DNA of 64,000 bases from Novosphingobium sp. Rr 2-17 (GTDB lineage: Bacteria > Pseudomonadota > Alphaproteobacteria > Sphingomonadales > Sphingomonadaceae), in the NCBI RefSeq assembly GCF_000272475.1, contig NZ_AKFJ01000118.1, positions 108,447-172,446 of the forward strand. The letters run 5' to 3'. Below, in pieces: positions 34,891 to 42,245 of this stretch. The notes under the pieces are model-generated. The model searched no databases. It was not told the DNA's origin and was given only the letters and a program-made list of their open reading frames with translations. The position numbers were made by a program, and so were the translations under genes. Positions within the stretch are counted from its first letter, which is position 1; every line of letters starts with the position of its first letter.

Positions 34891-35754
34891 ATGACACCAG
34901 CACGTCAACACCGGGAGCGCATGGCCGCACTTGCCGCCACCGCCGCCGACCCGCAACTGGTCGCTTCCTCCGAAAAGGGCGGGCAGTTCATTCCCGCAAA
35001 CATCGATCGTACCCCGGCGCAGATCTACCGAGAGCGTGCCGCCGCTACCGCGATCGTTTCCGCGCCGGTGGAAGCGGCGTCTCCGGCCGATCGCGTTGCA
35101 GCGCAGATCGTTTTGCGCCTCACCCACGATCTTCGTCGCCTGAAGGAAATCCGCCAGCGCGATCGGAAGGTCGCTGCCAAGCGCGAGATGCTGCCGGAAT
35201 ATGCCGCGTGGATCGAAGGACTGCTGGCTGCTGATGCCGGCGTCGGGACCGGCATCGCCGCCGAAGTCTTGCCCACGTACATGGTCTGGCTGATCGACGT
35301 GGGCTGCTATGCCGAGGCCCTCGACCTCGTCCCGTTCGTTCTGCGCCACGATGTCGCAATGCCCGCGCGCTACCAGCGCGATGCCCCGACCGTCATCATG
35401 GAAGAGATCGCCGACGCGGCCCTCGCTACGCAGAATGCCGGCAACGCCTTTCCGCTCGATATCCTCGAACACGTCGATGAACTCACCATCGGTCTCGACA
35501 TCCACGACGAAGTCCGCGCCAAGCTTCTGAAGGCGATCGGCATCGAGCAGCTGCGCGCCGCCGAGGATCTTCCCGCTGACCAGGCCAAGGCATCGCTGGA
35601 AGCCACCCTCGCGACCCTGCGTACCGCTCAGGGTCACAACGACCGCATCGGCGTCAGGGACCGGATCAAGCGCGCCGAAAAGCTGCTGGCCGCCGTGCCA
35701 ACGCCGGTTGCTGACACGAACACGGAACAGAGCGGCCCCGCACAGGCCGCCTAA
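34891..35754 (+). CDS. M: Terminase small subunit/endonuclease (P2 gpM-like)
   Basis: A 287-residue protein that with gpP recognises and cuts cos DNA. It begins MTPARQHRERMAALAA, and the middle part YAAWIEGLLAADAGVGTGIA followed by VLPTYMVWLIDVGCYAEALD is characteristic of the P2 M family. The ATG was chosen for position after the N stop; the upstream in-frame extension is G/P/W-rich and unlike the family. The C-terminal tail is acidic and probably flexible. Confidence 0.9.
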   Translation: MTPARQHRERMAALAATAADPQLVASSEKGGQFIPANIDRTPAQIYRERAAATAIVSAPVEAASPADRVAAQIVLRLTHDLRRLKEIRQRDRKVAAKREMLPEYAAWIEGLLAADAGVGTGIAAEVLPTYMVWLIDVGCYAEALDLVPFVLRHDVAMPARYQRDAPTVIMEEIADAALATQNAGNAFPLDILEHVDELTIGLDIHDEVRAKLLKAIGIEQLRAAEDLPADQAKASLEATLATLRTAQGHNDRIGVRDRIKRAEKLLAAVPTPVADTNTEQSGPAQAA

Positions 35755-35871
35755 GAAGCTCGCCCCCGGCGCTCAGGGGCGGATCGCGCGATGCGGGAGG
35801 CCTTCGGGCCATAGAGCCGCATCTCCCCGATCCTCACCCCTGTTAGCCGGTTGCGGAAAGGAACGATCGTC

Positions 35872-36357
35872 ATGACCAGCTTCGTCGCCCTGCCAGGCGC
35901 CGCCGACGTTGCACAGCCGGCATCGCCCGAACGTCCGATCGTCAACGACGGCTTCTTCCCGGACATCGATCCCGCCGATGTGCGCGAAGCCGCACGCATC
36001 CCCACCAGCATCACCGCCGCACGCCTGCGCGCCGCGATCCTGGGCGCGATCATGACCGTGGAAATTGACGTGCGCGCCTATGCCGCCGCGTCGATCGCCG
36101 CCGGCCACGCGACCCTTGCCGCCGTCCCGGCGCCGCACTTGGACGGCCAAAGCGTACAACTGATCCGCTACCGCCGCGCCGTCGCGCTCTACGCCAAGGC
36201 CGAACTGGTCGAGCGCTACCGCGACTTCGATACCACCTCGGCGGGCGGCAACCAGGCCGACGAACTCACGCCCTCGATCGGCGAACTGCGCCGCGATGCC
36301 CAGCACGCCGTGCGCGATCTGGTTGGCCGAGGGCGGACCACGGTCGATCTGATCTGA
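35872..36357 (+). CDS. L: Head completion/stabilisation protein (P2 gpL-like)
   Basis: A 161-residue head-tail connector subunit. NDGFFPDIDPADVREAARIP, RLRAAILGAIMTVEID and IRYRRAVALYAKAELVERYRD are conserved in the L family. AAGGA lies ahead of the ATG. It overlaps gene X by one base (TGATG). Confidence 0.9.
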   Translation: MTSFVALPGAADVAQPASPERPIVNDGFFPDIDPADVREAARIPTSITAARLRAAILGAIMTVEIDVRAYAAASIAAGHATLAAVPAPHLDGQSVQLIRYRRAVALYAKAELVERYRDFDTTSAGGNQADELTPSIGELRRDAQHAVRDLVGRGRTTVDLI

Positions 36358-36587
36358 TGGCCGCCGCGCGCACTCTGACCGCCCAGCAAGGCGACATGCT
36401 CGATCTACTGCTCTGGCGCGATGCCGGCCTCGGGCCGGGCGAACTGACGCGCGTGCGCGATGCCAACCCCGGCCTTGCCGAACTCGAACCGATCCTTCCC
36501 CTGGGCACGAACGTCGTCGTGCCCGCGACCGACACCGCAGACGGCACCACCACGCGCGCCCTGCCGCTCATTCAACTTTGGAGCTGA
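36357..36587 (+). CDS. X: Tail protein X (P2 gpX-like, LysM-type)
   Basis: A 76-residue protein. AQQGDMLDLLLWRDAG, ELTRVRDANPGLAELEPILP and GTNVVVPAT form a single LysM-like unit as in P2 gpX, an essential tail component. Start shares a base with the L stop. Confidence 0.9.
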   Translation: MAAARTLTAQQGDMLDLLLWRDAGLGPGELTRVRDANPGLAELEPILPLGTNVVVPATDTADGTTTRALPLIQLWS

Positions 36588-36590
36588 CCC

Positions 36591-36935
36591 ATGGACCTGC
36601 GCACTTTCCTCCATGCTGCCGGCGAATGGGGCATCGAACTGCTCGGCTCGCTCACCCCGTCGCTGATCGGCGCCGCCGTTGCCCAGGCATGGAAGCCGGC
36701 GATGCCCTGGCGCCAGCGGATGCTGCAGTGGGTCGTGGGCTCGACCGTCAGCTACTACGCCACGCTCGCGATCATCGCCGTCACCGATTGGAACGGCTTC
36801 GTCGCCCAGTCGATCGCCTTCGGCATCGCCTTGCTGGCTTACGACGCCACGCCCCGCGTCGCCAAGGCCGCGATCGACGCCCTCACGAGCATCCCAGGCC
36901 GCCTCGCTGACCGCTTCCTCCCGAACAAGGACTGA
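36591..36935 (+). CDS. Putative holin (small membrane protein)
   Basis: A 114-residue protein between the tail X gene and the endolysin, the place of the holin in P2-like phages. Hydrophobic stretches near residues 45-65 (VVGSTVSYYATLAIIAV) and 68-86 (GFVAQSIAFGIALLAYDA) predict two membrane helices, with a charged C-terminus ending PNKD. No sequence family is certain; the call rests on context and topology. Confidence 0.7.
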   Translation: MDLRTFLHAAGEWGIELLGSLTPSLIGAAVAQAWKPAMPWRQRMLQWVVGSTVSYYATLAIIAVTDWNGFVAQSIAFGIALLAYDATPRVAKAAIDALTSIPGRLADRFLPNKD

Positions 36936-36938
36936 ATC

Positions 36939-37373
36939 ATGACCGCTCGACAGATCGGCGCTGCCGGCGCCGCGCTCATCAAGACCTTCGAAAGCTGCAA
37001 GCTGACGGCCTACCGTTGCCCTGCCGGTGTTTGGACGATCGGCTACGGCTCGACCGGTCCCCACGTCAAACCCGGCATGACGATCTCACAGGATAAAGCG
37101 GAAAGCCTTTTCAAGGAGGATGTCGCCCGGTTCGAAGCGCGCGTGACGAAGGAAGCACCAGGCGCAACGCAGAACCAGTTCGACGCCATGGTCTCCTTCG
37201 CTTTCAACGTCGGCGAGGACGCCTTCCGCACCTCAACGCTGCTTCGTAAGCACAAGGCCGGCGACGTGGCGGGCGCCCGCGCCGAATTCGCCCGCTGGAA
37301 CAAGGCCGATGGGAAGATCCAGAAGGGCCTGATCCGCAGGCGGGCCGCCGAAGCCGCCTTGTACGCGGCATGA
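36939..37373 (+). CDS. Endolysin, GH24 lysozyme
   Basis: A 144-residue T4/P21-type lysozyme that cuts peptidoglycan glycan strands. The catalytic E-x8-C-x5-T triad is Glu18, Cys27 and Thr33 in the stretch from FESCKLTAY to VWTIGYGS. No signal-arrest-release helix is obvious, so export through the holin is likely. Its stop overlaps the Rz start. Confidence 0.92.
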   Translation: MTARQIGAAGAALIKTFESCKLTAYRCPAGVWTIGYGSTGPHVKPGMTISQDKAESLFKEDVARFEARVTKEAPGATQNQFDAMVSFAFNVGEDAFRTSTLLRKHKAGDVAGARAEFARWNKADGKIQKGLIRRRAAEAALYAA

Positions 37374-37768
37374 CGCTAGGCCTCAACCAGCTCGCCCTTG
37401 CCGGCGCGCTCGCCGCCTGCGTCGCCGGCATCGGCGGCTTCGCCTACGGAACCCGGATCGGCGCCGCCCAGGAACAGGCCGCGCAGAAACGCGCCGACGA
37501 TGCCGCCGAGGAAACCCGCCAGAAGCTGCAACGCCAGATCGACGCCTCGGCGCAGCAACACCAGTCCGCCGAATATAGCCGCCAGGCCAACGTCCGGGAA
37601 ATCCACCATGAAACCCAAAAGGTCATCGATCGCCCTGTCTATCGCAATGTCTGCGTCGATGCTGATGGCGTCGGCCTGCTCGACCGCGCCGCAGACGTCG
37701 CGAACGGGGCGCGTGTCAGCGGCGCTACTGGCGCCGCCGCCGGAACTGCCCAAAGTGCAGCGCGATAG
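37370..37768 (+). CDS. Rz: Inner-membrane spanin subunit (Rz-like)
   Basis: A 132-residue protein with one N-terminal membrane helix (LALAGALAACVAGIGGFAY) and a long coiled-coil-like periplasmic part (EQAAQKRADDAAEETRQKLQ). This is the topology of an i-spanin, which helps disrupt the outer membrane at lysis. The Rz1 gene is nested in another frame. Confidence 0.78.
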   Translation: MTLGLNQLALAGALAACVAGIGGFAYGTRIGAAQEQAAQKRADDAAEETRQKLQRQIDASAQQHQSAEYSRQANVREIHHETQKVIDRPVYRNVCVDADGVGLLDRAADVANGARVSGATGAAAGTAQSAAR

Positions 37769-37910
37769 CGCCGGCCAGATGACCGGTGCCCAAGCGTTGC
37801 CCAGCCTGACCGCGGTCTACGACGTCGCCGGCCAGATCCGCGCCGCCTATATCGAACTGCAAGCCGAAGTGCGCCTGGCGCTGGGGATTGACGATGCGCA
37901 AAGCCGATAG
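37608..37910 (+). CDS. Rz1: Outer-membrane spanin lipoprotein (Rz1-like), nested in Rz
   Basis: A 100-residue protein read in a different frame inside and beyond Rz. MKPKRSSIALSIAMSASML followed by MASAC forms a lipoprotein signal with the lipobox Cys near residue 23. A short Pro-rich stretch LLAPPPELPKV follows, as in Rz1 proteins. The nested arrangement is a hallmark of spanin pairs. The C-terminal part is longer than in lambda Rz1 and overlaps the start of R. Confidence 0.75.
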   Translation: MKPKRSSIALSIAMSASMLMASACSTAPQTSRTGRVSAALLAPPPELPKVQRDSAGQMTGAQALPSLTAVYDVAGQIRAAYIELQAEVRLALGIDDAQSR

Positions 37911-38379
37911 CCTGCGCGCCTGGCTCACCGCCTGCCTGCCCGCCGAATTCAAAGCAGACCCTGACCGCTTGCAGATCTATCTGGAAAGCGGCTCGATCTC
38001 GGCACGGCAATCGCACACCTTGTCATTCGTCTACGGTTACACGGTCAAGGCGCTGGTGACCGATTTCACCGGAAACCCGGATACGCTGATCGTCCCGATC
38101 CTGGCCTGGATCGAAAAGGAACAGCCGCAGCTACTGCGCCGGCAAGACAGCCAGCCCTTCACCTTCGAAGCCGAGATCCTCGACACCGAAAAGAGCGACA
38201 TCGAGATCTCGATCGACCTGACCGAAAACGTCGTCGTCAAGCTTCGGGGCGACGGCAAGGGCTATGACCTTGAGCATCCGCCCGAACCCGACTTCACCGA
38301 TGCTTTCGCGGGCGTATCCGCAACCTTCACCGATGCCTTTGCGGGCGACGGACCATTGCTGCTGAGTGAGGGCAGTTGA
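37894..38379 (+). CDS. R: Tail completion protein R (P2 gpR-like)
   Basis: A 161-residue protein starting MRKADSLRAWLTACLP, with SHTLSFVYGYTVKALVTDF and FTFEAEILDTEKSDIEISID, typical of the R family that terminates the tail tube. The segment FTDAFAG occurs twice near the C-terminus in a Asp/Phe-rich tail, a small internal duplication. It overlaps Rz1 and shares a base with S. Confidence 0.87.
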   Translation: MRKADSLRAWLTACLPAEFKADPDRLQIYLESGSISARQSHTLSFVYGYTVKALVTDFTGNPDTLIVPILAWIEKEQPQLLRRQDSQPFTFEAEILDTEKSDIEISIDLTENVVVKLRGDGKGYDLEHPPEPDFTDAFAGVSATFTDAFAGDGPLLLSEGS

Positions 38380-39050
38380 TGGATGATCTCGCCGATCTGG
38401 AGCGCATTGCCGGCGCCATGTTGCGCAACCTGTCCAACGGCCAACGACGCATCGTCATGCGCAAGATGGCGCGCGACTTGGCCAACAGCCAGCGCCGCCG
38501 CATTGCCTCACAGCGTCAGCCTGACGGCTCGTCTTTCGCGCCGCGCAAGCCAAAGACTCCACCGATCTCCGGCCGTGGCGCTGCATGCTTCCTCTATCCG
38601 TCCGGTGGCGGCGGCGAACCACGCAAAGTCATCATGAAGAGCTTCACCTGGGGCACCGGGTCGATGATGATCGGCTACGACATCGAGGCTGGCGCGATCC
38701 GCTCTTTCGACCGCGACAAGATCGTGAAGTGGCTGCCGGTCCCGGAAGAACATCGCAATCGCGGCGGCGGTCGCTTGCGTCGTCGCGGCGGCCTGCGCCG
38801 ACGGGCAATGTTCCGTCGCTTGTCGTCAGCCCGATTCCTCAGGAGCGGCATAGACGATCAAGGCTTCTGGGTCGGTTTCACCGGCAAGGTCTCGCAGATC
38901 GCCGATGTCCACCAGCGCGGCTTGCGCGATCGGCCGTCCCTGCGCGCCAAAGCCGTGTCTTACCCGAAACGCGAGTTGCTAGGAGACACGCCCGCCGACC
39001 GTGGATTACTACTCGATACCCTTTATAGTCACCTTGCAGCCGGCGTGTGA
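38379..39050 (+). CDS. S: Tail completion/virion morphogenesis protein S (P2 gpS-like)
   Basis: A 223-residue basic protein. RIAGAMLRNLSNGQRRIVMR, DLANSQRRRIASQRQPDGSSF and the C-terminal YPKRELLGDTPADRGLLLD are typical of the S family. An Arg-rich stretch (GGRLRRRGGLRRRAMFRR) in the middle is stronger than usual. The ATG follows a weak TTG in the same frame; ATG is preferred. Confidence 0.87.
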   Translation: MDDLADLERIAGAMLRNLSNGQRRIVMRKMARDLANSQRRRIASQRQPDGSSFAPRKPKTPPISGRGAACFLYPSGGGGEPRKVIMKSFTWGTGSMMIGYDIEAGAIRSFDRDKIVKWLPVPEEHRNRGGGRLRRRGGLRRRAMFRRLSSARFLRSGIDDQGFWVGFTGKVSQIADVHQRGLRDRPSLRAKAVSYPKRELLGDTPADRGLLLDTLYSHLAAGV

Positions 39051-39070
39051 CTAATCATCAAAGTCCGATT

Positions 39071-39361
39071 TCAAAAATCGATGTAGCTGCTGCGAGGGTT
39101 CGGCCAGTGCTTACGTAGATCGTGCTCTATCCGGCTAACCCAAGCCGTATCGGCGGCCGCAGCCTGGCCAGAATAGCCATTGCCTTGATCCCACGTCTCG
39201 AAACGGAACGCCAGTCCGTCGATATTTTCCGCTCCTACTTCGTCGGAAAGAAATGCAATCCCGTTCAATGTGACGCGTAGCTGGCGAAGTTGGCTGTCGT
39301 CTTTCGACGCAATTAGGTCCGCAACGTCCTGAGTGGTGTAAGGCTTAGTTAGATCAAGCAT
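39071..39361 (-). CDS. Minus-strand cargo gene between S and J, unknown
   Basis: A 96-residue protein starting MLDLTKPYTTQDVADLIAS and ending PNPRSSYIDF. It is oriented against the late genes and is preceded by a good GAGGAG, so it is probably expressed in the lysogen. Trp/Tyr-containing patterns such as FRFETWDQGNGYSG suggest a small folded protein. No family is recognised; a superinfection or host-modifying role is possible from position only. Confidence 0.6.
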   Translation of the reverse strand: MLDLTKPYTTQDVADLIASKDDSQLRQLRVTLNGIAFLSDEVGAENIDGLAFRFETWDQGNGYSGQAAAADTAWVSRIEHDLRKHWPNPRSSYIDF

Positions 39362-39428
39362 CCAATGCTCCTCGATAGGGCGAACGGCGATATGGGAAGC
39401 CTTTGCCGGATTGCGATCATGATTTGTC

Positions 39429-39454
39429 CATTTGGACAGCCGCCCAGCCAAATG
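39429..39454. promoter_or_regulatory. Candidate Ogr activator site before J-I-H operon
   Basis: CATTTGG-N12-CCAAATG with spacer acagccgcccag, identical over 27 bases to the copy at 49848. Its centre is 48 bases before the first J start codon and 57 before the second. The start of transcription needs mapping. Confidence 0.78.
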
Positions 39455-39489
39455 CCGGGGGATGGCGCGTGTAGGGCACCCCGCCCGAC

Positions 39490-40404
39490 ATGGCCGGCAT
39501 GGCCGATCCCACCTTCACTGCTGTCGATCTCTCGCGTCTGCCCGCGCCCGATCTCATTGAGGCGTTGGATTTCGAGACGATCCTGGCTGACGCTGTCGCG
39601 TACTTCAAAGCCGAGATGGCGAAGGTTGGCGTCACCTTCGAAAACCGCGATAGCGACCCGGCTACCAAGCTCCTGCAGACGTTTTCCTACCTGGCGCAAT
39701 TGCTGCGCCAGCGCGTCAACGATGCCGCCCGTGGTGTCATGCCAGCCTATGCCGTCAATGGCGATCTCGACAATATCGCCGCGCTCTTCGGCGTCATGCG
39801 CAAAACCATCGTCGCAGCGGACCCTGCCCTGGGCACCGCCGCCGTTATGGAAAGCGACACGGAATTCCGGCGCCGCATGGTGCTTGCACCCGAAGGCTAT
39901 TCGGTTGCCGGCCCCGAAGGTGCCTATCTGTTCCATGCTTTGTCCGCAGATGCCGAAGTGCTCGATGCGACGGCGACCAGTCCCGAACCGGGCCACGTTG
40001 TCGTGTCGCTACTGTCCCGCGAAGGCAACGGTGCCGCCTCTGCCCGCCTGATTGGAGTGGTGCAGGCATACCTTGCTGCCGACACCCGCCGACCACTGAC
40101 GGACTTTGTCACCACCCAGTCGGCTGAAATCGTCCAATACGCCGTCGATTACGACTATACCACCTACAGCGGCCCCGATCAGACCCTTGTTGGCGCTTCG
40201 TCGCAAGCAGCCGTCGAAGCCTACGTCGCCGAGAGCCACCGCATCGGCCGGGACATCACCCGCTCGGCACTGTTCGCGGCTGCGCATGTCGAGGGCATGC
40301 AGAACGTCGTCCTCCGCTCACCGCCTGCAGACATCCCAATCAGTCGCACGCAGGCGCCCTATTGCACGGGCGTCACGGCGCGAGCGGCAGGCCTGGGCGA
40401 GTGA
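39490..40404 (+). CDS. J: Baseplate assembly protein J (P2 gpJ-like)
   Basis: A 304-residue baseplate wedge protein. LPAPDLIEALDFETILADAV, DPATKLLQTFSYLAQLLRQR and ESDTEFRRRMVLAPEGYSVA are typical of the J family. A second ATG three codons later (MADPTF) is as likely a start. It overlaps I through GTGA. Confidence 0.92.
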   Translation: MAGMADPTFTAVDLSRLPAPDLIEALDFETILADAVAYFKAEMAKVGVTFENRDSDPATKLLQTFSYLAQLLRQRVNDAARGVMPAYAVNGDLDNIAALFGVMRKTIVAADPALGTAAVMESDTEFRRRMVLAPEGYSVAGPEGAYLFHALSADAEVLDATATSPEPGHVVVSLLSREGNGAASARLIGVVQAYLAADTRRPLTDFVTTQSAEIVQYAVDYDYTTYSGPDQTLVGASSQAAVEAYVAESHRIGRDITRSALFAAAHVEGMQNVVLRSPPADIPISRTQAPYCTGVTARAAGLGE

Positions 40405-41042
40405 CGTACCCCTCTATCCTTCCACCGGCCTCCACGGGGCTGGAAAAGGCGCTTGAGCAAGTCGCGGCCAGACTGGTCGACATGCCCGCGCCGATCCGCA
40501 CGGTTTGGTCCGCGATGGATTGCCCGGTCGGCCACTTGCCTTGGCTGGCCTGGGGCCTCGCGATCAGTCACTGGAAGACGCACTGGACGGTTGAATACAA
40601 GCGCGCGGCCATCGCCGACGCGATCCCCTACCATCGTAGGAAGGGTACCCGCAAAGCGGTCGAGGAAGTCCTCGCGCGCTACCACCCGTCGTTCAAGATC
40701 GTCGAGTGGCATGAGGCCAATCCGCCCCGTGCGCCATACACTTTCGAAGTCCGCGCCCCGGCCGCCGAGATACCGACCAGCTTCCTGACAGCGGCGCTGG
40801 CCGAAGAGATAATCGCGGACGTAGCGATCGCCAAACCCGCCCGCGCGCACTTCGATTTCGTCCAGACGCTCGAGGTGCAGGGCCGCTTGTTCATGGCAGC
40901 CGGCGGTCTCGCCGGCTCGATGCATCGCGCTGATTACACCGTCAGCCATGACACGAGCCGCGACTGGAACGCGCTGCTGCTGACCGATCTCGGCGAACCA
41001 ATCCGTACCGATGACGGCGCTTCCTACGTGGAGATGAACTGA
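40401..41042 (+). CDS. I: Tail protein I (P2 gpI-like)
   Basis: A 213-residue baseplate/tail-fibre attachment protein with a GTG start overlapping the J stop. LPWLAWGLAISHWKTHWTVE and YHRRKGTRKAVEEVLARYH are family hallmarks. It probably links the baseplate to the fibres. Confidence 0.9.
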   Translation: MTYPSILPPASTGLEKALEQVAARLVDMPAPIRTVWSAMDCPVGHLPWLAWGLAISHWKTHWTVEYKRAAIADAIPYHRRKGTRKAVEEVLARYHPSFKIVEWHEANPPRAPYTFEVRAPAAEIPTSFLTAALAEEIIADVAIAKPARAHFDFVQTLEVQGRLFMAAGGLAGSMHRADYTVSHDTSRDWNALLLTDLGEPIRTDDGASYVEMN

Positions 41043-41043
41043 G

Positions 41044-42243
41044 ATGGCATCGCTCGCCCTTAAACTCACGGACGCCGGCCTTGCCTCCGTGCAGGGTGCA
41101 TCCGGCTCTGATGCGGTAGTGATCGCAGAGCTTGGCTTGACCGCAAGCCCCTTCGAATACGCGCCGACACTCACCGGCCTGCCGGGCGAGTTCAAGCGTC
41201 TGGCGGTAACCTCGGGCATCGCTGCCTCGCCCACCGTGACCCACCTGACCGTCTACGACACATCGGCTGATGCCTGGTCGGCCAACGGGCTTGGCCTGTT
41301 CCTGTCGGATGGCACGCTATTTGCCGTCTACTCGGATGCTGCGCCGTTCCTCAACAAGTCCGGCTTGGCCTTTGCTTTGCTGGCGTTTGATATCTCGTTT
41401 GAGGCGGACCTTGCAGGCAATATCGCTTACGGCGATGCGACTTTCGCATATCCGCCTGCTACCGAACAAATGCGCGGCATCGCCGAAATCGCCACCCAGC
41501 AGGAAGTCGATGATGGCGCCGATGATGCCCGCTTCGTAACCCCCAAGAAGCTCTGGCAACGCCTGCAATCGATCATCCAATCCGTGACGGACGAGGTCGC
41601 TGCGAGAGTGAACGCAGTAACCCTGCTCTGGGCCGGGATTGCCAACGAGGCCGCCGCACGATCGAGTGGCGACGATGCGCTCAGCGGACGGATCGACATT
41701 GAGGCCGCTACGCGTTCGGCGGCAGACGTCGCGCTGGGCGGCAGGATCGATGCCGAAATCCAAGTGCGCAAGGGCGCGGACGATGGCCTGCAGGGGCAGG
41801 TCGATACTCTTCGTGGCCGTACCGTCACCGGCGACGGCCTGGTGTCCGGCGGCGGTGACTTGTCCGACAACCGCAAGCTGAAGGTAACCGAGGCCGATCC
41901 CGAAGACATCACGGCAGGCACGTCCGGCGACAAGGTTGTCACTCCGCGACGCCTCGGCCCTATCGCCATGCTGCTGGAGCAGAACGGCTTCATCCGGTTC
42001 TTCGGCTTCCAGCTTGCCTGGGGGCGCTTTACCGCCACCGGCAATGCATCGACCGCTGTATCGTTTGTGCAGCCTTTCCCGACTGCCTGTTTCGCAGTGT
42101 CGGGCGGTGGTTCGACCGGCGGCAGCGATGCCCAGGATAACTGGCCTCAGATCGAAACCGCGTCGATCTCTCGGACCGGCTTTACGGCCCAATCGGCGGC
42201 GGATGGCAACGTCGCGTGCAGCTACATCGCAGTGGGACGCTGA
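41044..42243 (+). CDS. H: Tail fibre/collar protein (H-like N-terminus)
   Basis: A 399-residue protein. The N-terminal 130 residues (MASLALKLTDAGLASVQGAS, FKRLAVTSGIAASPTVTHL) are the baseplate-attachment part of P2-type fibres. A middle part with RSSGDDALSGRIDIEAATRS-like repeats predicts trimeric coiled structure. The C-terminal end FQLAWGRFTATGNASTAVSF to CSYIAVGR resembles the gp53-like tip domain. It is short for a full fibre, so the next gene probably provides the receptor-binding function. Confidence 0.8.
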   Translation: MASLALKLTDAGLASVQGASGSDAVVIAELGLTASPFEYAPTLTGLPGEFKRLAVTSGIAASPTVTHLTVYDTSADAWSANGLGLFLSDGTLFAVYSDAAPFLNKSGLAFALLAFDISFEADLAGNIAYGDATFAYPPATEQMRGIAEIATQQEVDDGADDARFVTPKKLWQRLQSIIQSVTDEVAARVNAVTLLWAGIANEAAARSSGDDALSGRIDIEAATRSAADVALGGRIDAEIQVRKGADDGLQGQVDTLRGRTVTGDGLVSGGGDLSDNRKLKVTEADPEDITAGTSGDKVVTPRRLGPIAMLLEQNGFIRFFGFQLAWGRFTATGNASTAVSFVQPFPTACFAVSGGGSTGGSDAQDNWPQIETASISRTGFTAQSAADGNVACSYIAVGR

Positions 42244-42245
42244 CT

